Of a stretch of 64,000 nt of DNA, positions 25,118 through 33,782 are shown in pieces. Where the stretch lies: NCBI RefSeq assembly GCF_000576425.1, contig NZ_KK069988.1, positions 415,976 to 479,975 on the forward strand, given 5' to 3'. How positions within the stretch are numbered: the stretch's first letter is position 1; the number at the start of each line of letters is the position of its first letter. The stretch is from Brachybacterium phenoliresistens. Its GTDB lineage: Bacteria; Actinomycetota; Actinomycetes; Actinomycetales; Dermabacteraceae. A program made the position numbers and the translations under genes. Under the pieces are notes generated by a model. That model saw nothing but the letters and a program-made list of their open reading frames with translations, had not been told where the DNA came from and ran no database searches.

Positions 25118-25921
25118 GTGTTCACTGTGAGTGTCTGTTCCCTGAAGGGCGGCGTCGGCAAGACGTCCGTGACTCTTGGGCTCGCCTCGGCCGCCCTCCA
25201 CCAGGGTGTCAACACTCTGGTGATCGACCTCGACCCGCAGGGCGACACCACGCTCGGGCTGCTGGGCGAGCCGGCGACGACGACGGACATCGCCGATGTC
25301 CTCTCCTCGCCCCGCACCGAGACGGTGGACCGGGCGATCATCCCGACCCCGTGGTCGCAGGGCGCCGCCTCCCATCTCGACATCATCCCGGGCGGTCACC
25401 GCTCGGTGCTGGTCGATACCCCGGCCCCGGGCCCCAAGGACATCCGCCGGCTGCGGGAGGCGCTGGACAAGCGCACCCACCAGTGGGACCTCGTCATCAT
25501 CGACTGCCCGCCCTCGTTGAACGGGCTCACGCAGATGGCCCTCGCGGCATCTGACCGCTCCCTCGTGGTCGCCGAGCCCGGCTTCTTCGCCGTGACCGCG
25601 GCCGATCGCGCCCTGAAGCTCGCCTACGAGATGCGCGAGGAGAAGCTCGCCCCGACGCTGCAGCCGCTGGGCCTGGTCGTCAACCGCTACCGGCCGCGCT
25701 CGGTCGAGCACCAGTACCGCCTCGCCGAGCTGCGGGAGCTGTTCGGCGACAAGGTTCTGGAGCCGGTCATCGAGGAGCGCGTGGGTCTGCAGCAGGCGCA
25801 GGGCGGCGCGGTGCCGCTGCACCGCTACGAGGGGGCCAGCGGCAAGCGGCTCACCGAGGACTTCGACGCCCTGCTGAAGGTGGTCCTGGACTCGCGCGAG
25901 ATGGTTCCCGAGCAGTCCTGA
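25118..25921 (+). CDS. ParA/MinD-family ATPase
   Basis: A 267-residue deviant-Walker ATPase: KGGVGKTS at residues ~9-16, VIDLDPQGD (about 39), and VIIDCPPSL (about 126). There is no DNA-binding N-terminal extension and no ParB gene nearby. ParA proteins beside the garA-ftsR-merR cluster occur in several Micrococcales and may position a cytosolic or cell-division complex. The gene converges on the MerR gene at 26097 with a shared hairpin between them. GTG 25118 is preceded by TAGACT, so the message is probably leaderless. Confidence 0.88.
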   Translation: MFTVSVCSLKGGVGKTSVTLGLASAALHQGVNTLVIDLDPQGDTTLGLLGEPATTTDIADVLSSPRTETVDRAIIPTPWSQGAASHLDIIPGGHRSVLVDTPAPGPKDIRRLREALDKRTHQWDLVIIDCPPSLNGLTQMALAASDRSLVVAEPGFFAVTAADRALKLAYEMREEKLAPTLQPLGLVVNRYRPRSVEHQYRLAELRELFGDKVLEPVIEERVGLQQAQGGAVPLHRYEGASGKRLTEDFDALLKVVLDSREMVPEQS

Positions 25922-26024
25922 TCCGGCTGCCCGTCCGCATCGGGCCGGGCCTGCCGGTCTGCTTCGGGCCGGGCCTGCTTCCGGCCTGATCGGCGCGGGC
26001 CCGATGCACCGCGCATGACGAAGA

Positions 26025-26060
26025 ACGAGGCGAGCACCCTTCCCCAGGTGCTCGCCTCGT
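26025..26060. terminator. 14-bp bidirectional hairpin between parA-like and merR genes
   Basis: Arms 26025-26038 and 26047-26060 are perfectly complementary with an 8-base loop. It lies between two convergent genes, so it can end transcripts from both sides. Confidence 0.75.
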
Positions 26061-26096
26061 CCGGTCTCGGGGCCCCGTCGATGCCGGGGCGGCGGG

Positions 26097-26681
26097 TCAG
26101 CCCGCCTGGCGGGAGCGGCGCCGCGCCGCCAGCTCGTCGTGCAGGGACAGGGCCTGCTCGTCGGCCGGGTCGACGCTGGGCAGCACCGACAGCTCCGTCT
26201 CGACCTCGCGCCACACGCGCCCGACGGCGATGCCGAAGACGCCCTGGCCGCCCTGGATGAGGTCGAACATGTCCTGGGCGCTGGTGCACTCGTAGACGGA
26301 GGCGCCGTCGCTCATGAGGGTGATCTCGGCGAGATCGTCGATGCCGCGGTCGCGCAGCGCGCCGACGGCCACGCGGATCTGCTGGAGGGAGACGCCGGTG
26401 TCGAGCAGGCGCTTGACGACCTTCAGCACGAGCACGTCGCGGAAGCCGTACAGCCGCTGGCTGCCGGAGCCGGAGGCGCCGCGGACGCTGGGCTCGACCA
26501 GACCGGTGCGCGCCCAGTAGTCCAGCTGGCGGTAGGTGATCCCGGCGGCCTTGCATGCGGCCGGGCCGCGGTAGCCGAACTCGCCGGGGGTGTCGACGAC
26601 GTCGTCGAAGAGCACGCCCTGCGCCGGTTCGGCGGGCACGGTGGACTGCGCGGTGCGGTCCTCTCGGGATTCGTGGGTCAC
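26097..26681 (-). CDS. MerR-family regulator (Rv1830-like)
   Basis: A 194-residue MerR protein. The winged helix is at about residues 36-100: YRGPAACKAAGITYRQLDYWARTGLV, then RLYGFRDVLVLKVVKRLLDTGVSLQQI. The C-terminal part (SDGASVYECTSAQDMFDLIQGGQGVFGIAVG) is characteristic of the second MerR gene of the conserved actinobacterial garA-ftsR-merR cluster, represented by Rv1830 in Mycobacterium. GTG at 26681 has GGAGG upstream. It lies 125 bases downstream of ftsR on the same strand. The bifunctional nuclease (DUF151) gene that usually separates them is absent. Confidence 0.87.
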   Translation of the reverse strand: MTHESREDRTAQSTVPAEPAQGVLFDDVVDTPGEFGYRGPAACKAAGITYRQLDYWARTGLVEPSVRGASGSGSQRLYGFRDVLVLKVVKRLLDTGVSLQQIRVAVGALRDRGIDDLAEITLMSDGASVYECTSAQDMFDLIQGGQGVFGIAVGRVWREVETELSVLPSVDPADEQALSLHDELAARRRSRQAG

Positions 26682-26806
26682 GATGGCCTCCAGGTGTCGG
26701 CTCTCCGGGGGGAAGGATGAGAGCGCATGGACAGCCTAACCCCGAACGGCCCCGCCGGTCCCGTGGCGCGCCGAGGTCACATCACGAACAGGTATCGGTC
26801 GCGCGG

Positions 26807-27499
26807 TCAGGATCGTCGCAGCGCCGTCCGCAGCAGCGCGTTGTGCAGGGCGTTCATCGATTCGCCGAGGTCCCGGGCGAGGTCCTCGGCGCCTCCGCGC
26901 GAGGCGGCGTCGCCGTGGCGGGTGCGCGGACGTGCCACCGAGTCGATCATGTGCGCCTCGCGCTCGGCCGAGGTGCGCAGCATGACCAGATGGCGGGGGT
27001 GCAGGCCCACATCGGCCAGGGTCCGCGCGGCCCGGACGATCTCGAGCTCGGCCGGACCGTAGAACAGCAGGCCGTCCTCGAGCATGCCGAACTGCTCGAG
27101 CTCCTCGAGGAAGGCGTCGTCGACCTGCGCCTCGTGCGCCAGACCGCGACGATCCAGGCGCACCGGGCGCAGCTGGGCCGAGGGGCCGGGCCGCGTGGCG
27201 ATGGAGGTGACCTCGGAGCCCTCCGCGCCGTGCTCGAGCAGATGCTCCTTGATGACCTTGAGGGGCCAGAACCGGTCCCGCTGCGCCCGCAGGACGAACA
27301 CGAGGGTGTCGATGTCCGCGCGGGAGTACTTCCGGTAGCCGCTCGGGGTGCGCTCGGGGCTGATCAGCCCCTCGGCCTCCAGGTAGTGGAGCTTGGAGTG
27401 GGACAGATCCGGGAACTCCTCCTGGAGCTGCGCGAGGACCTGACCGATGCTCTGCCGCGCCCCGCCCGCACCCTGCCGCCGGGATGCAGAGGCCGGCAC
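26807..27499 (-). CDS. ftsR: MerR-family cell-division regulator FtsR
   Basis: A 230-residue MerR protein directly downstream of garA, the position of FtsR in Corynebacterium and Rv1828 in Mycobacterium. The DNA-binding domain (about residues 17-85) reads IGQVLAQLQEEFPDLSHSKLHYLE, LISPERTPSGYRKYS and VFVLRAQRDRFWPLKVIKEHL. FtsR activates ftsZ in Corynebacterium; that role here is inferred from orthology. GTG 27499 starts 3 bases after the garA stop codon, so the two genes are one operon and translationally coupled. The C-terminal half (from about 110) is less conserved. Confidence 0.87.
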   Translation of the reverse strand: MPASASRRQGAGGARQSIGQVLAQLQEEFPDLSHSKLHYLEAEGLISPERTPSGYRKYSRADIDTLVFVLRAQRDRFWPLKVIKEHLLEHGAEGSEVTSIATRPGPSAQLRPVRLDRRGLAHEAQVDDAFLEELEQFGMLEDGLLFYGPAELEIVRAARTLADVGLHPRHLVMLRTSAEREAHMIDSVARPRTRHGDAASRGGAEDLARDLGESMNALHNALLRTALRRS

Positions 27500-27502
27500 G
27501 GG

Positions 27503-27940
27503 TCAGGCCTTCCCGTGGTACGGGTGGAAGGTGAGGCGGTACTTCCCGATCTGGACCTCCTGGCCGGCCTGGAGCGTCGCCTCCTCGACCCGTGCCTTGC
27601 TGACGTAGGTGCCGTTGAGCGACCCCTGGTCGCGCACGACGAAGGAGTCCCCGACGCGGACGAACGCGGCGTGCTTGCGCGAGACGGTCACGTCGTCGAG
27701 GAAGATCTCGCTCTTGGGGTCGCGACCGGCGACGGTGCTCTCGGCATCCAGCAGGAAGCGGGCGCCGAGGTTGGGGCCCTTGCGGACGATGAGCAGGGCG
27801 CTGCCCTCGGGGAGCGCGTCGATCGCCGCACGATCCTGGGGGCTGAGGCCGTACTCGGCGTCCTCGACGGCGTCCGGGAAGGAGATGGCGGTGAGCTTCG
27901 ACGTCTGATCGAGCCGATCGCTGTGCTGGCTGTCGCTCAT
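27503..27940 (-). CDS. garA: FHA-domain protein GarA/OdhI
   Basis: A 145-residue protein with one forkhead-associated domain (about residues 45-135). Phosphothreonine-binding residues are visible: GRDPKSEI, VSRKHAAF and GSLNGTYV, the last being the classic FHA loop. GarA/OdhI inhibits 2-oxoglutarate dehydrogenase and controls glutamate metabolism when unphosphorylated; Ser/Thr kinases phosphorylate an N-terminal ETT motif in known members. Here that motif is missing; the segment reads DQTSKLTAISFPD. ATG 27940 is chosen because GGAAGGA lies 10 bases upstream and longer frames are low-complexity. Confidence 0.87.
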   Translation of the reverse strand: MSDSQHSDRLDQTSKLTAISFPDAVEDAEYGLSPQDRAAIDALPEGSALLIVRKGPNLGARFLLDAESTVAGRDPKSEIFLDDVTVSRKHAAFVRVGDSFVVRDQGSLNGTYVSKARVEEATLQAGQEVQIGKYRLTFHPYHGKA

Positions 27941-28319
27941 GGTGATCGCGTCCTTCCGTGGTCCTGGTCTGCCGACGACCGCCCCAGGGGCGGAGGCCGC
28001 ACGCGTGCGCGTCCATCTTCCCACGCCCAGCTGGGCGGACAGCGCCGCCGGACGGTTGGACGGGGAGGATTTGACGATCACTTGACCGTGGGCGTCGGCG
28101 ACGCGACCGTCCCCGCGCCCCGGGGCCTCTCCCCCCGGGTCGCCGGCGCACCCCGGTCCGGGTGGGCGAGGTCCGGAGTCCGGGGGCGGGCCGGACCTCG
28201 CCCCGGCCGCGCGGTGCGCTCACGGCGACGATGGTGCCGCAGGTCACGCCCGTCTCGATTCGCGTCCGCGGTCGGGATCGGGCTAGTATTCATCTCGGCC
28301 CTTCCGCCGCGAAGGGTTT
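27941..28319. other. 379-base gap between garA and tRNA-Pro
   Basis: No convincing gene. A reading frame on the minus strand (28078-28347) overlaps the tRNA and lacks coding character. The gap holds an AT-richer patch with two TTGAC-like sites near 28071 and 28082, and the tRNA promoter at 28284; the garA promoter should also lie here but I cannot place it. Confidence 0.6.
28284..28289 (+). promoter_or_regulatory. -10 box for tRNA-Pro
   Basis: TAGTAT 30 bases upstream of the tRNA 5' end, consistent with a transcript start near 28296 and a short leader removed by RNase P. No clear -35 sequence. Confidence 0.55.
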
Positions 28320-28393
28320 CGGGCTGTGGCGCAGCTTGGTAGCGCACCTGACTGGGGGTCAGGGGGTCGCAGGTTCAAATCCTGTCAGCCCGA
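28320..28393 (+). tRNA. tRNA-Pro (anticodon GGG)
   Basis: A full cloverleaf can be drawn. Acceptor arms 28320-28326 and 28386-28392 (7 bp) with discriminator A at 28393; D stem GCGC/GCGC; anticodon stem CCTGA/TCAGG with loop CTGGGGG, anticodon GGG reading CCC and CCU. The T arm has GCAGG/CCTGT and loop TTCAAAT. The CCA end is not encoded. A strong terminator follows 6 bases later, so it is a single-gene transcript. Confidence 0.95.
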
Positions 28394-28398
28394 CAGCG

Positions 28399-28429
28399 AG
28401 CCCCGGCGAGAGATCCTCTCGCCGGGGCT
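28399..28429 (+). terminator. Terminator of tRNA-Pro
   Basis: Arms 28399-28412 and 28416-28429 are perfectly complementary (14 bp, 3-base loop), followed by TTCT, close to a classic intrinsic terminator. Confidence 0.85.
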
Positions 28430-28478
28430 TTCTCGTCCCCGGCGCGGCCGCCGCGGGTGGCGGCACGCCGCGGTCCGC

Positions 28479-29072
28479 TCAGACGTCGAAGCGGTACGTC
28501 ACGTGGGTGGCCAGGGGTGTCGTGCGCGAGCTCACGGGCCGGGCCGCGAGATGGGGCGTGCGGGAGAACAGCCGCTCCCCTCCCCCGAGGACGAGCGGGG
28601 CCACGTGCAGCCGCAGCTCGTCCAGCAGCCCGGCGCGCAGGAACTGGTCGATGGTCTGCGCCCCGCCGCAGATCGCCACATCCTCCTCGCCGGCCGCCTC
28701 CCGGGCCCGCCGCAGCGCCTGCTCGATGCCGTCGGTGACGAAGTGGAAGGTCGTGCCGCCCTCCAGGCGCACCGGCTCGCGCGGGTGATGGGTGAGCACG
28801 AACACCGGAGCGCGGTACGGGGGCTCGGGGCCCCACCAGCCCTCCCAGGGCTCGTCCCACTCCCCGCGCACCGGCCCGAACATGTTGCGCCCCATGATGA
28901 ACGCGCCCGCGGCGACGATGCGCTCCCGCTCGACGGGGCTGTCCTCCGGGCGCTCGAACTGCCACCGGTGCAGCCGCTCGCCGCCGATGCCCAGCGGCTC
29001 CTCCCGGCTCTGCTCCGGTCCGGCCACGAATCCGTCCAGGGACACGGTCACGTCGCACACCACGGCCCCCAT
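28479..29072 (-). CDS. Dihydrofolate reductase-like (RibD C-terminal) reductase
   Basis: A 197-residue NADPH-dependent reductase-like protein of the RibD-C/DHFR superfamily. Marks are SLDGFVAGPEQ at the start, GRNMFGPVRG, VFVLTHHPREP, VAICGGAQTIDQFL (the NADPH-binding glycine loop) and LVLGGGERLF near the end. Physiological substrate unknown; it lacks the deaminase half of RibD and is unlikely to be the riboflavin enzyme. ATG 29072 follows GGAGGAGGAGCC. It ends convergently to the tRNA terminator, and the upstream gene (29148) is on the same strand 75 bases away. Confidence 0.85.
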   Translation of the reverse strand: MGAVVCDVTVSLDGFVAGPEQSREEPLGIGGERLHRWQFERPEDSPVERERIVAAGAFIMGRNMFGPVRGEWDEPWEGWWGPEPPYRAPVFVLTHHPREPVRLEGGTTFHFVTDGIEQALRRAREAAGEEDVAICGGAQTIDQFLRAGLLDELRLHVAPLVLGGGERLFSRTPHLAARPVSSRTTPLATHVTYRFDV

Positions 29073-29147
29073 GGCTCCTCCTCCGCCTCGCTCCGCCGTC
29101 CCCATTCTCCGCCGCCGGCGCCTCCGGGGGAAGGGGCGGGGCATCGG

Positions 29148-31622
29148 TCAGGACCCGGCGGCGGGGGTGACCCGGCCGTGGGTGCCGTCGACGGTCACCA
29201 GCGCTCCGTCCTCGATGAGGCGGGTCCCCGTCCCGGTGGCCGTCACCGACGGGATCCCCTGCTCCCGGGCGACGATCGCCGCATGGGATCCCGGGGACCC
29301 CGCGTCGACGACGACCGCCGCGGCCCGCAGGAACAGAGGGGTCCAGGCAGGGTTGGTGAAGGGGCAGACGAGCACGTCCCCGTCCTGGAGCCGGGCGAAG
29401 TCCTCCGGCCCGCGGATGATCCGCGCCGGCCCCGTGGCGATGCCCGCCCCCGAGGGCATGCCCGTGGCGAGCGCCCCCGGACCCCCGCGAGATGGGAAGA
29501 CCCGGGCCGCATCCAGCATCGGCACCCCCTCGAGCTCGGCGCGGCGGGCCGCCCGTCGCCGCACGGCCCGGCGCAGCTCCCGGCACCGGGCCTCCGGCAG
29601 GCTCTCCGGGGCCGGGATCGCCGAGATCTCCTCCCAGCGCAGGTGGAGGACGTCCTCGGGGTCCTCGAGCACGCCTGCGGCCGCCAGGCGCCGCCCCGAC
29701 TCCCGCAGCGCCCGGCGCAGGGTGGGCAGCGCGGCGGTGAAGTGGAAGTGCGAGTCCTCGCGGAAGGCCACGCCGGCCTGCGCGGCGCGGATCCATCGGT
29801 CCGCCCGGTCGGCGGCGCGGGGCCCGCGCAGCCCGGGGTGGGCCAGGAGCCGGCTGCGGGCCGCCCGGGAGCGGGAGGCCCGGGGCGTCGCGTCCCGGGG
29901 TCGCGCGAGGTTCGCCCGGACCATCCCCAGCACGATCTCCGGGCACTCGTCCAGGGTCGGGGTGCTCACCAGCATCGAGGAGGTCGTCTCGCGTCGGCCG
30001 AACTCCTCGAGGAACCTCGCCAGCCCGTCCTGGAGGAGGGGGTGCCCGCGGTCCGCGGCGAGGCGGACGAGCTCCTCGGGAGACCGCGCGGCGATCATCC
30101 GCTCCGTCAGGGCGGGATCGGCGCGCACGGCGTCGGCGAGCTCCTCGAGGGCGCGGTCGGCGTCGGCGGTGCGGGTGCGGGCGCCGCCCAGCAGATCCGC
30201 GATCAGCGCGTGCTCGCCCAGCAGCAGGGCGAGCAGCGCGAGGCGGGCGACGGCGGCGGCGCTGCCGGGCAGGTAGTCGATGCGCAGGTCCCGGCACGTC
30301 TCCAGGGTCGCGAAGGCCCGGGGCGGCACGGCGAGCAGCGACTGCCAGTCCAGCGCTGCGAGGTCCAGGTCCTCGAGCGCCGCGATCTCGGCGAGGAACT
30401 CCTGCTGGCGCGGGTCCCGCGCCCACACCGCGGGGTCGAAGCGGCGGATCCGTGCCGCCAGCTTCGCCGGGGTGGCCAGGAGTCGGGCCGTCGGCCGCGC
30501 CCGGGCGGGGAGCAGCTGGACGGCGACACCGTCCTCCTCCCGCAGGAAGCCGGCGAACAGGCCCTCCACCCCGTAGAACCGGGCGATGCCCTGCATCATG
30601 CGTGCGGGACCGTGGGCGATCTGGGTGGTGACGTCCAGCGGGTACGGGCGCACGGGCAGGAACTCCAGCAGCACGGAGCACTGCAGGCGCTGGGCGGGCG
30701 AGAGCGGCACGGACGGCGGGGGCAGAGCCGTCATCGGCCGGGCCTGGGTGATCTGCACGCCGCTGCCGTCGGCGGCCCATTCGATGTCCTGGGGCCGGCC
30801 GAAGTGCTCGTCGATGCGGCGGGCCAGCGGCAGCAGCGCGGTGAGGACCTCGTGCGGCAGGGCGGCGGGGACGGCGCCGGTGGCGGGGTCCCGGCCGGGG
30901 GTGCGGGACAGGACGCGCCCGGCGGGGCCGACCACGAGGTGCTCCGCCGTGACCGCTCCGGACACCACCGCCTCCCCGAGGCCGGGGACGGCGTCGATCA
31001 CCAGGCGGTCGCGGGCGCCGGTGACGGGATCGGCGGTGAAGGCGACCCCGGCCCAGCGGGCGGGGACCATCCGCTGGAGGATGACGGCGATCCGCACCTC
31101 GTGGGGATCGATCCCGCGCTCGCGCCGATAGGACACCGCCCGATCGGTCCACAGCGAGGCCCAGCATCGGCGCACCGCGGCGAGCACCTCCTCCTCCCCG
31201 CGGACGTCGAGGACGGTGTCCTGCTGCCCGGCGAAGGCGGCGCCGGGCAGGTCCTCGGCGGTGGCGCTGGAGCGGACCGCGACCCGCGCCTCGTCCTCCC
31301 CCGGGCCCCGCAGTCCCTGATAGGCGCTGCGGATCTCGCGGTCGAGGTCCGCGGCGATCGGGGCGTCCTCGAGGGCGCGGCGCAGGGCGGACGGGGGCGC
31401 AGCGGGATCCGCGAGCAGAGCGTCGAGACCGGCGCGGTGCGCGGCCGCGACGTAGGCGTCGGTCGTGATCACCGCGCCCGGCGGGACGGGCAGGCCGGCG
31501 CGCAGCAGCTCCCCGAGGTTCGCGGCCTTGCCGCCGGCGCGGTCCAGGTCCCCGGCGCCGAGCGCCGAGAGCGGGAGGACCGATGACCGGCCCGGCGGGC
31601 TCGGGGGCGATGGGGCGGTCAT
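29148..31622 (-). CDS. PEP synthase/rifampicin phosphotransferase-like enzyme
   Basis: An 824-residue PEP-utilising-type enzyme. The N-terminal ATP-grasp (pyruvate/PEP-binding) domain, ~1-310, shows GGKAANLGELLRAG, RSSATAEDLPGAAFAGQ and ends ITQARPMT. The central ~430 residues are a variable helical substrate domain. The C-terminal swivelling domain (~740-824) has the phospho-histidine in SPGSHAAIVAREQGIPSV. This order and length match both PEP synthase and rifampicin phosphotransferase (Rph); I prefer Rph-like because the protein is a single-gene unit without a PpsR regulator and the swivelling domain is at the very end, but resistance cannot be concluded. GAGGAG precedes the ATG. Confidence 0.8.
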   Translation of the reverse strand: MTAPSPPSPPGRSSVLPLSALGAGDLDRAGGKAANLGELLRAGLPVPPGAVITTDAYVAAAHRAGLDALLADPAAPPSALRRALEDAPIAADLDREIRSAYQGLRGPGEDEARVAVRSSATAEDLPGAAFAGQQDTVLDVRGEEEVLAAVRRCWASLWTDRAVSYRRERGIDPHEVRIAVILQRMVPARWAGVAFTADPVTGARDRLVIDAVPGLGEAVVSGAVTAEHLVVGPAGRVLSRTPGRDPATGAVPAALPHEVLTALLPLARRIDEHFGRPQDIEWAADGSGVQITQARPMTALPPPSVPLSPAQRLQCSVLLEFLPVRPYPLDVTTQIAHGPARMMQGIARFYGVEGLFAGFLREEDGVAVQLLPARARPTARLLATPAKLAARIRRFDPAVWARDPRQQEFLAEIAALEDLDLAALDWQSLLAVPPRAFATLETCRDLRIDYLPGSAAAVARLALLALLLGEHALIADLLGGARTRTADADRALEELADAVRADPALTERMIAARSPEELVRLAADRGHPLLQDGLARFLEEFGRRETTSSMLVSTPTLDECPEIVLGMVRANLARPRDATPRASRSRAARSRLLAHPGLRGPRAADRADRWIRAAQAGVAFREDSHFHFTAALPTLRRALRESGRRLAAAGVLEDPEDVLHLRWEEISAIPAPESLPEARCRELRRAVRRRAARRAELEGVPMLDAARVFPSRGGPGALATGMPSGAGIATGPARIIRGPEDFARLQDGDVLVCPFTNPAWTPLFLRAAAVVVDAGSPGSHAAIVAREQGIPSVTATGTGTRLIEDGALVTVDGTHGRVTPAAGS

Positions 31623-31722
31623 GGCACTCCTCCTCGAGCTGCGGTGCCGGGATGCTCATGCTGGACCTCCCCGACCGGAAGCGCAACGTCCCCTCGCCCG
31701 GGAGTCCCGCGCGCGGGAGCTC

Positions 31723-32439
31723 TCACCGGGCAGGGCCGGGGTCCTCCTGTCCCTGGTGGTACCGCAGCACCGCCATCACCCGCCGGCTGGAGCGGTCGTC
31801 TCCCACCAGGTCCAGCTTGTCGAAGATCGCGCTGCAGGCCTTCTCCACGGAGCTCAGCGACAGATGCAGCTGCTCGGCGATGCCGCGGTTGGACATGCCC
31901 GCGCTCATCGCCTCGAGCACCTCCAGCTCGCGCGGGGTCAGGCGCTGGATGCGGCGCTGCTGCTCGGGGGTCGCCAGCAGCCCCCGCAGCACCGCGGGGT
32001 CGATGACGGTGCCGCCGGCGGCCACCCGCTGGACGGCGTCGAGGAAGGCGTCGATCTCGGTGATGCGGTCCTTCAGCAGGTAGCCCACCCCCGGGATGTC
32101 GGCGCCCAGCAGCTCGGTGGCGTACTCCCGCACCACGTACTGGGACAGCACGAGCACGCCGACCTCGGGACGGGCGCGCTTGATCGCGAGGGCGGCGACG
32201 AGGCCCTCGTCGGTGTGCGTGGGCGGCATGCGCACGTCCACGATCGCCAGGTTCGGCCGATGCTCGGCGACGGCCCGTTGGAGCGCGTCGCCGTCGCCGA
32301 CGGAGGCGAGGACCTCGAGGCCCTCCTCCTCGAGGAGGCTGCGCAGGCCTTCGCGCAGGAGCACGGCGTCGTCGGCGAGGATGACGGAGATGGGGCCGGT
32401 GCCGGGCCGGGGGGATCCGGTCGTCGTGGTCTCAGGCAT
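31723..32439 (-). CDS. NarL/LuxR-family response regulator
   Basis: A 238-residue response regulator. The receiver domain (~17-140) has the acidic pair in ILADDAVLL, phosphoacceptor Asp in AIVDVRMPP (about residue 68) and Lys in YLLKDRI. The LuxR-type HTH is at the C-terminus: LTPRELEVLEAMSAGMSNRGIAEQLHLS. Its ATG overlaps the last 8 bases of the histidine kinase gene, so the pair is translationally coupled. The insertion THTDEG after the phosphorylation site is typical for an actinobacterial clade. Targets unknown. Confidence 0.92.
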   Translation of the reverse strand: MPETTTTGSPRPGTGPISVILADDAVLLREGLRSLLEEEGLEVLASVGDGDALQRAVAEHRPNLAIVDVRMPPTHTDEGLVAALAIKRARPEVGVLVLSQYVVREYATELLGADIPGVGYLLKDRITEIDAFLDAVQRVAAGGTVIDPAVLRGLLATPEQQRRIQRLTPRELEVLEAMSAGMSNRGIAEQLHLSLSSVEKACSAIFDKLDLVGDDRSSRRVMAVLRYHQGQEDPGPAR

Positions 32440-33607
32440 AGGGCAGCTCCGCGGTGATGGTGGTGGGCCCGCCGGGCGGGCTGTGGACGTCGACGCTGCC
32501 GTCCAGGGCCGCGACGCGACGCGCCAGGCCCTGCAGGCCGCCGCCCTCGGAGTCGGCCCCGCCGATCCCGTCGTCGATCACGCTCAGGTGCAGGGTCCGG
32601 CGGCGCGGGGCGCCCGTGCGCCACAGCGCGATGCGGATGCTCTCGGCCCGGGCGTGCTTGACCACGTTGGTCACGGCCTCGCGGGCCACGAAGTAGGCGG
32701 CGGACTCGACCGGCCCCGGCAGCCGCTCCTCCAGCTGCACGTCGAGCTGCACGGGCACGGGGCAGGTCTCGGCGACCTCCGCGAGCGCGGAGGCGAGCCC
32801 GCGCTCGTCCAGCGCGGTCGGGTGGATCCTCCAGGCGACCTGGCGGACCTCGTCGATGAGGGACTGGGACTGGCGGTGGGCCTGGTCCAGCAGGGCTGCG
32901 GTGCGCTCGGGGTCCTTCGAGCGCCGCGCACGGGCGATGAGCACGGACAGGGAGACGACGTTCTGCTGGACGCCGTCGTGGAGATCGCGCTCGATGCGCC
33001 GGCGCTCGTCGTCGATCGCGACGACCACGCCGCGCCGGGTGGTGACCAGCCGCGTGATCCGGGTCTCGAGCGCATCGGCCCGCAGCATGGTGGGGAACCA
33101 TCGCCGCAGCAGGCGTGCCTGCAGCCACAGCGCGACCTCCGCCCAGCCGACGCAGGCGAGGAAGGTCGCCGGCCCGTAGATGAGCAGCACCAGCAGCGCG
33201 GACTGGGTCACGACCCACATCTCGAAGACGAAGACGACCTCTCCGCCGAAGAGCAGCTGGCCCAGGCTGCCGAGGGTCACCACGATCAGCTGCTGCAGGA
33301 GATTGGCCATGACCAGGCCGAGCACCGTCGAGCCGGCGCCGTGCAGGAGGGCCCGCCCGGGCCCGAGCGCGGCGCCGTCCGGATCCTGGTGCACGAACCG
33401 GGCGAAGCGCTCCAGGCGCCGGGCGTCCCAGCGGTCCACGGCGGCCAGCGGACGGCGGATCCGGATCAGCGCCAGCAGCGCCGCGAGCATCAGCAGCGGC
33501 CCCGTCGCCAGGCCCAGCAGGACGGCCACGACGCTGCGCACGGCCCGGCGCAGCAGCCGTCCGGCCTCCTGGCGCAGCGGGGAGGGGAGCGAGTCGTCGC
33601 GGTCCAT
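32432..33607 (-). CDS. Sensor histidine kinase (NarL-type, HisKA_3)
   Basis: A 391-residue kinase with about four membrane segments (roughly residues 20-190), no clear extracellular sensor domain, then HisKA_3 (ERDLHDGVQQNVVSLSVL, His at about 225) and HATPase_c (REAVTNVVKHA N-box, DDGIGGADSEGGGLQGL G-box). It probably senses a membrane signal. ATG 33607 (MDRDDS) is preferred to one at 33700 because conserved sequence begins there; a TAGCAT box at 33670-33675 could serve as -10. Partner: the regulator at 31723, 8-base overlap. Confidence 0.9.
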   Translation of the reverse strand: MDRDDSLPSPLRQEAGRLLRRAVRSVVAVLLGLATGPLLMLAALLALIRIRRPLAAVDRWDARRLERFARFVHQDPDGAALGPGRALLHGAGSTVLGLVMANLLQQLIVVTLGSLGQLLFGGEVVFVFEMWVVTQSALLVLLIYGPATFLACVGWAEVALWLQARLLRRWFPTMLRADALETRITRLVTTRRGVVVAIDDERRRIERDLHDGVQQNVVSLSVLIARARRSKDPERTAALLDQAHRQSQSLIDEVRQVAWRIHPTALDERGLASALAEVAETCPVPVQLDVQLEERLPGPVESAAYFVAREAVTNVVKHARAESIRIALWRTGAPRRRTLHLSVIDDGIGGADSEGGGLQGLARRVAALDGSVDVHSPPGGPTTITAELPYA

Positions 33608-33669
33608 AGGTCCGATCTGTCCGGGGCGGTGCCGGCTCGCACCGCGGCGAGGGGCTTCGACGAGGGCCG

Positions 33670-33675
33670 ATGCTA
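33670..33675 (-). promoter_or_regulatory. -10 box for the histidine kinase operon
   Basis: TAGCAT on the minus strand, about 63 bases upstream of the kinase ATG. Confidence 0.35.
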
Positions 33676-33782
33676 GCAACGCGGGCGCGGGCGCCGGCAT
33701 GGGGATTCCCGTAACACCGGCGTCCGGGTGGCCGTACGCGGCCGTGCAGTCCGCCCCGTGTCCGGGCGCGGGGGGCGGTCCC

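Noticed and set aside
28078-28347. 89-residue minus-strand frame upstream of the tRNA
   Set aside because: Overlaps the tRNA, runs across the tRNA promoter, and has no motif or ribosome binding site.
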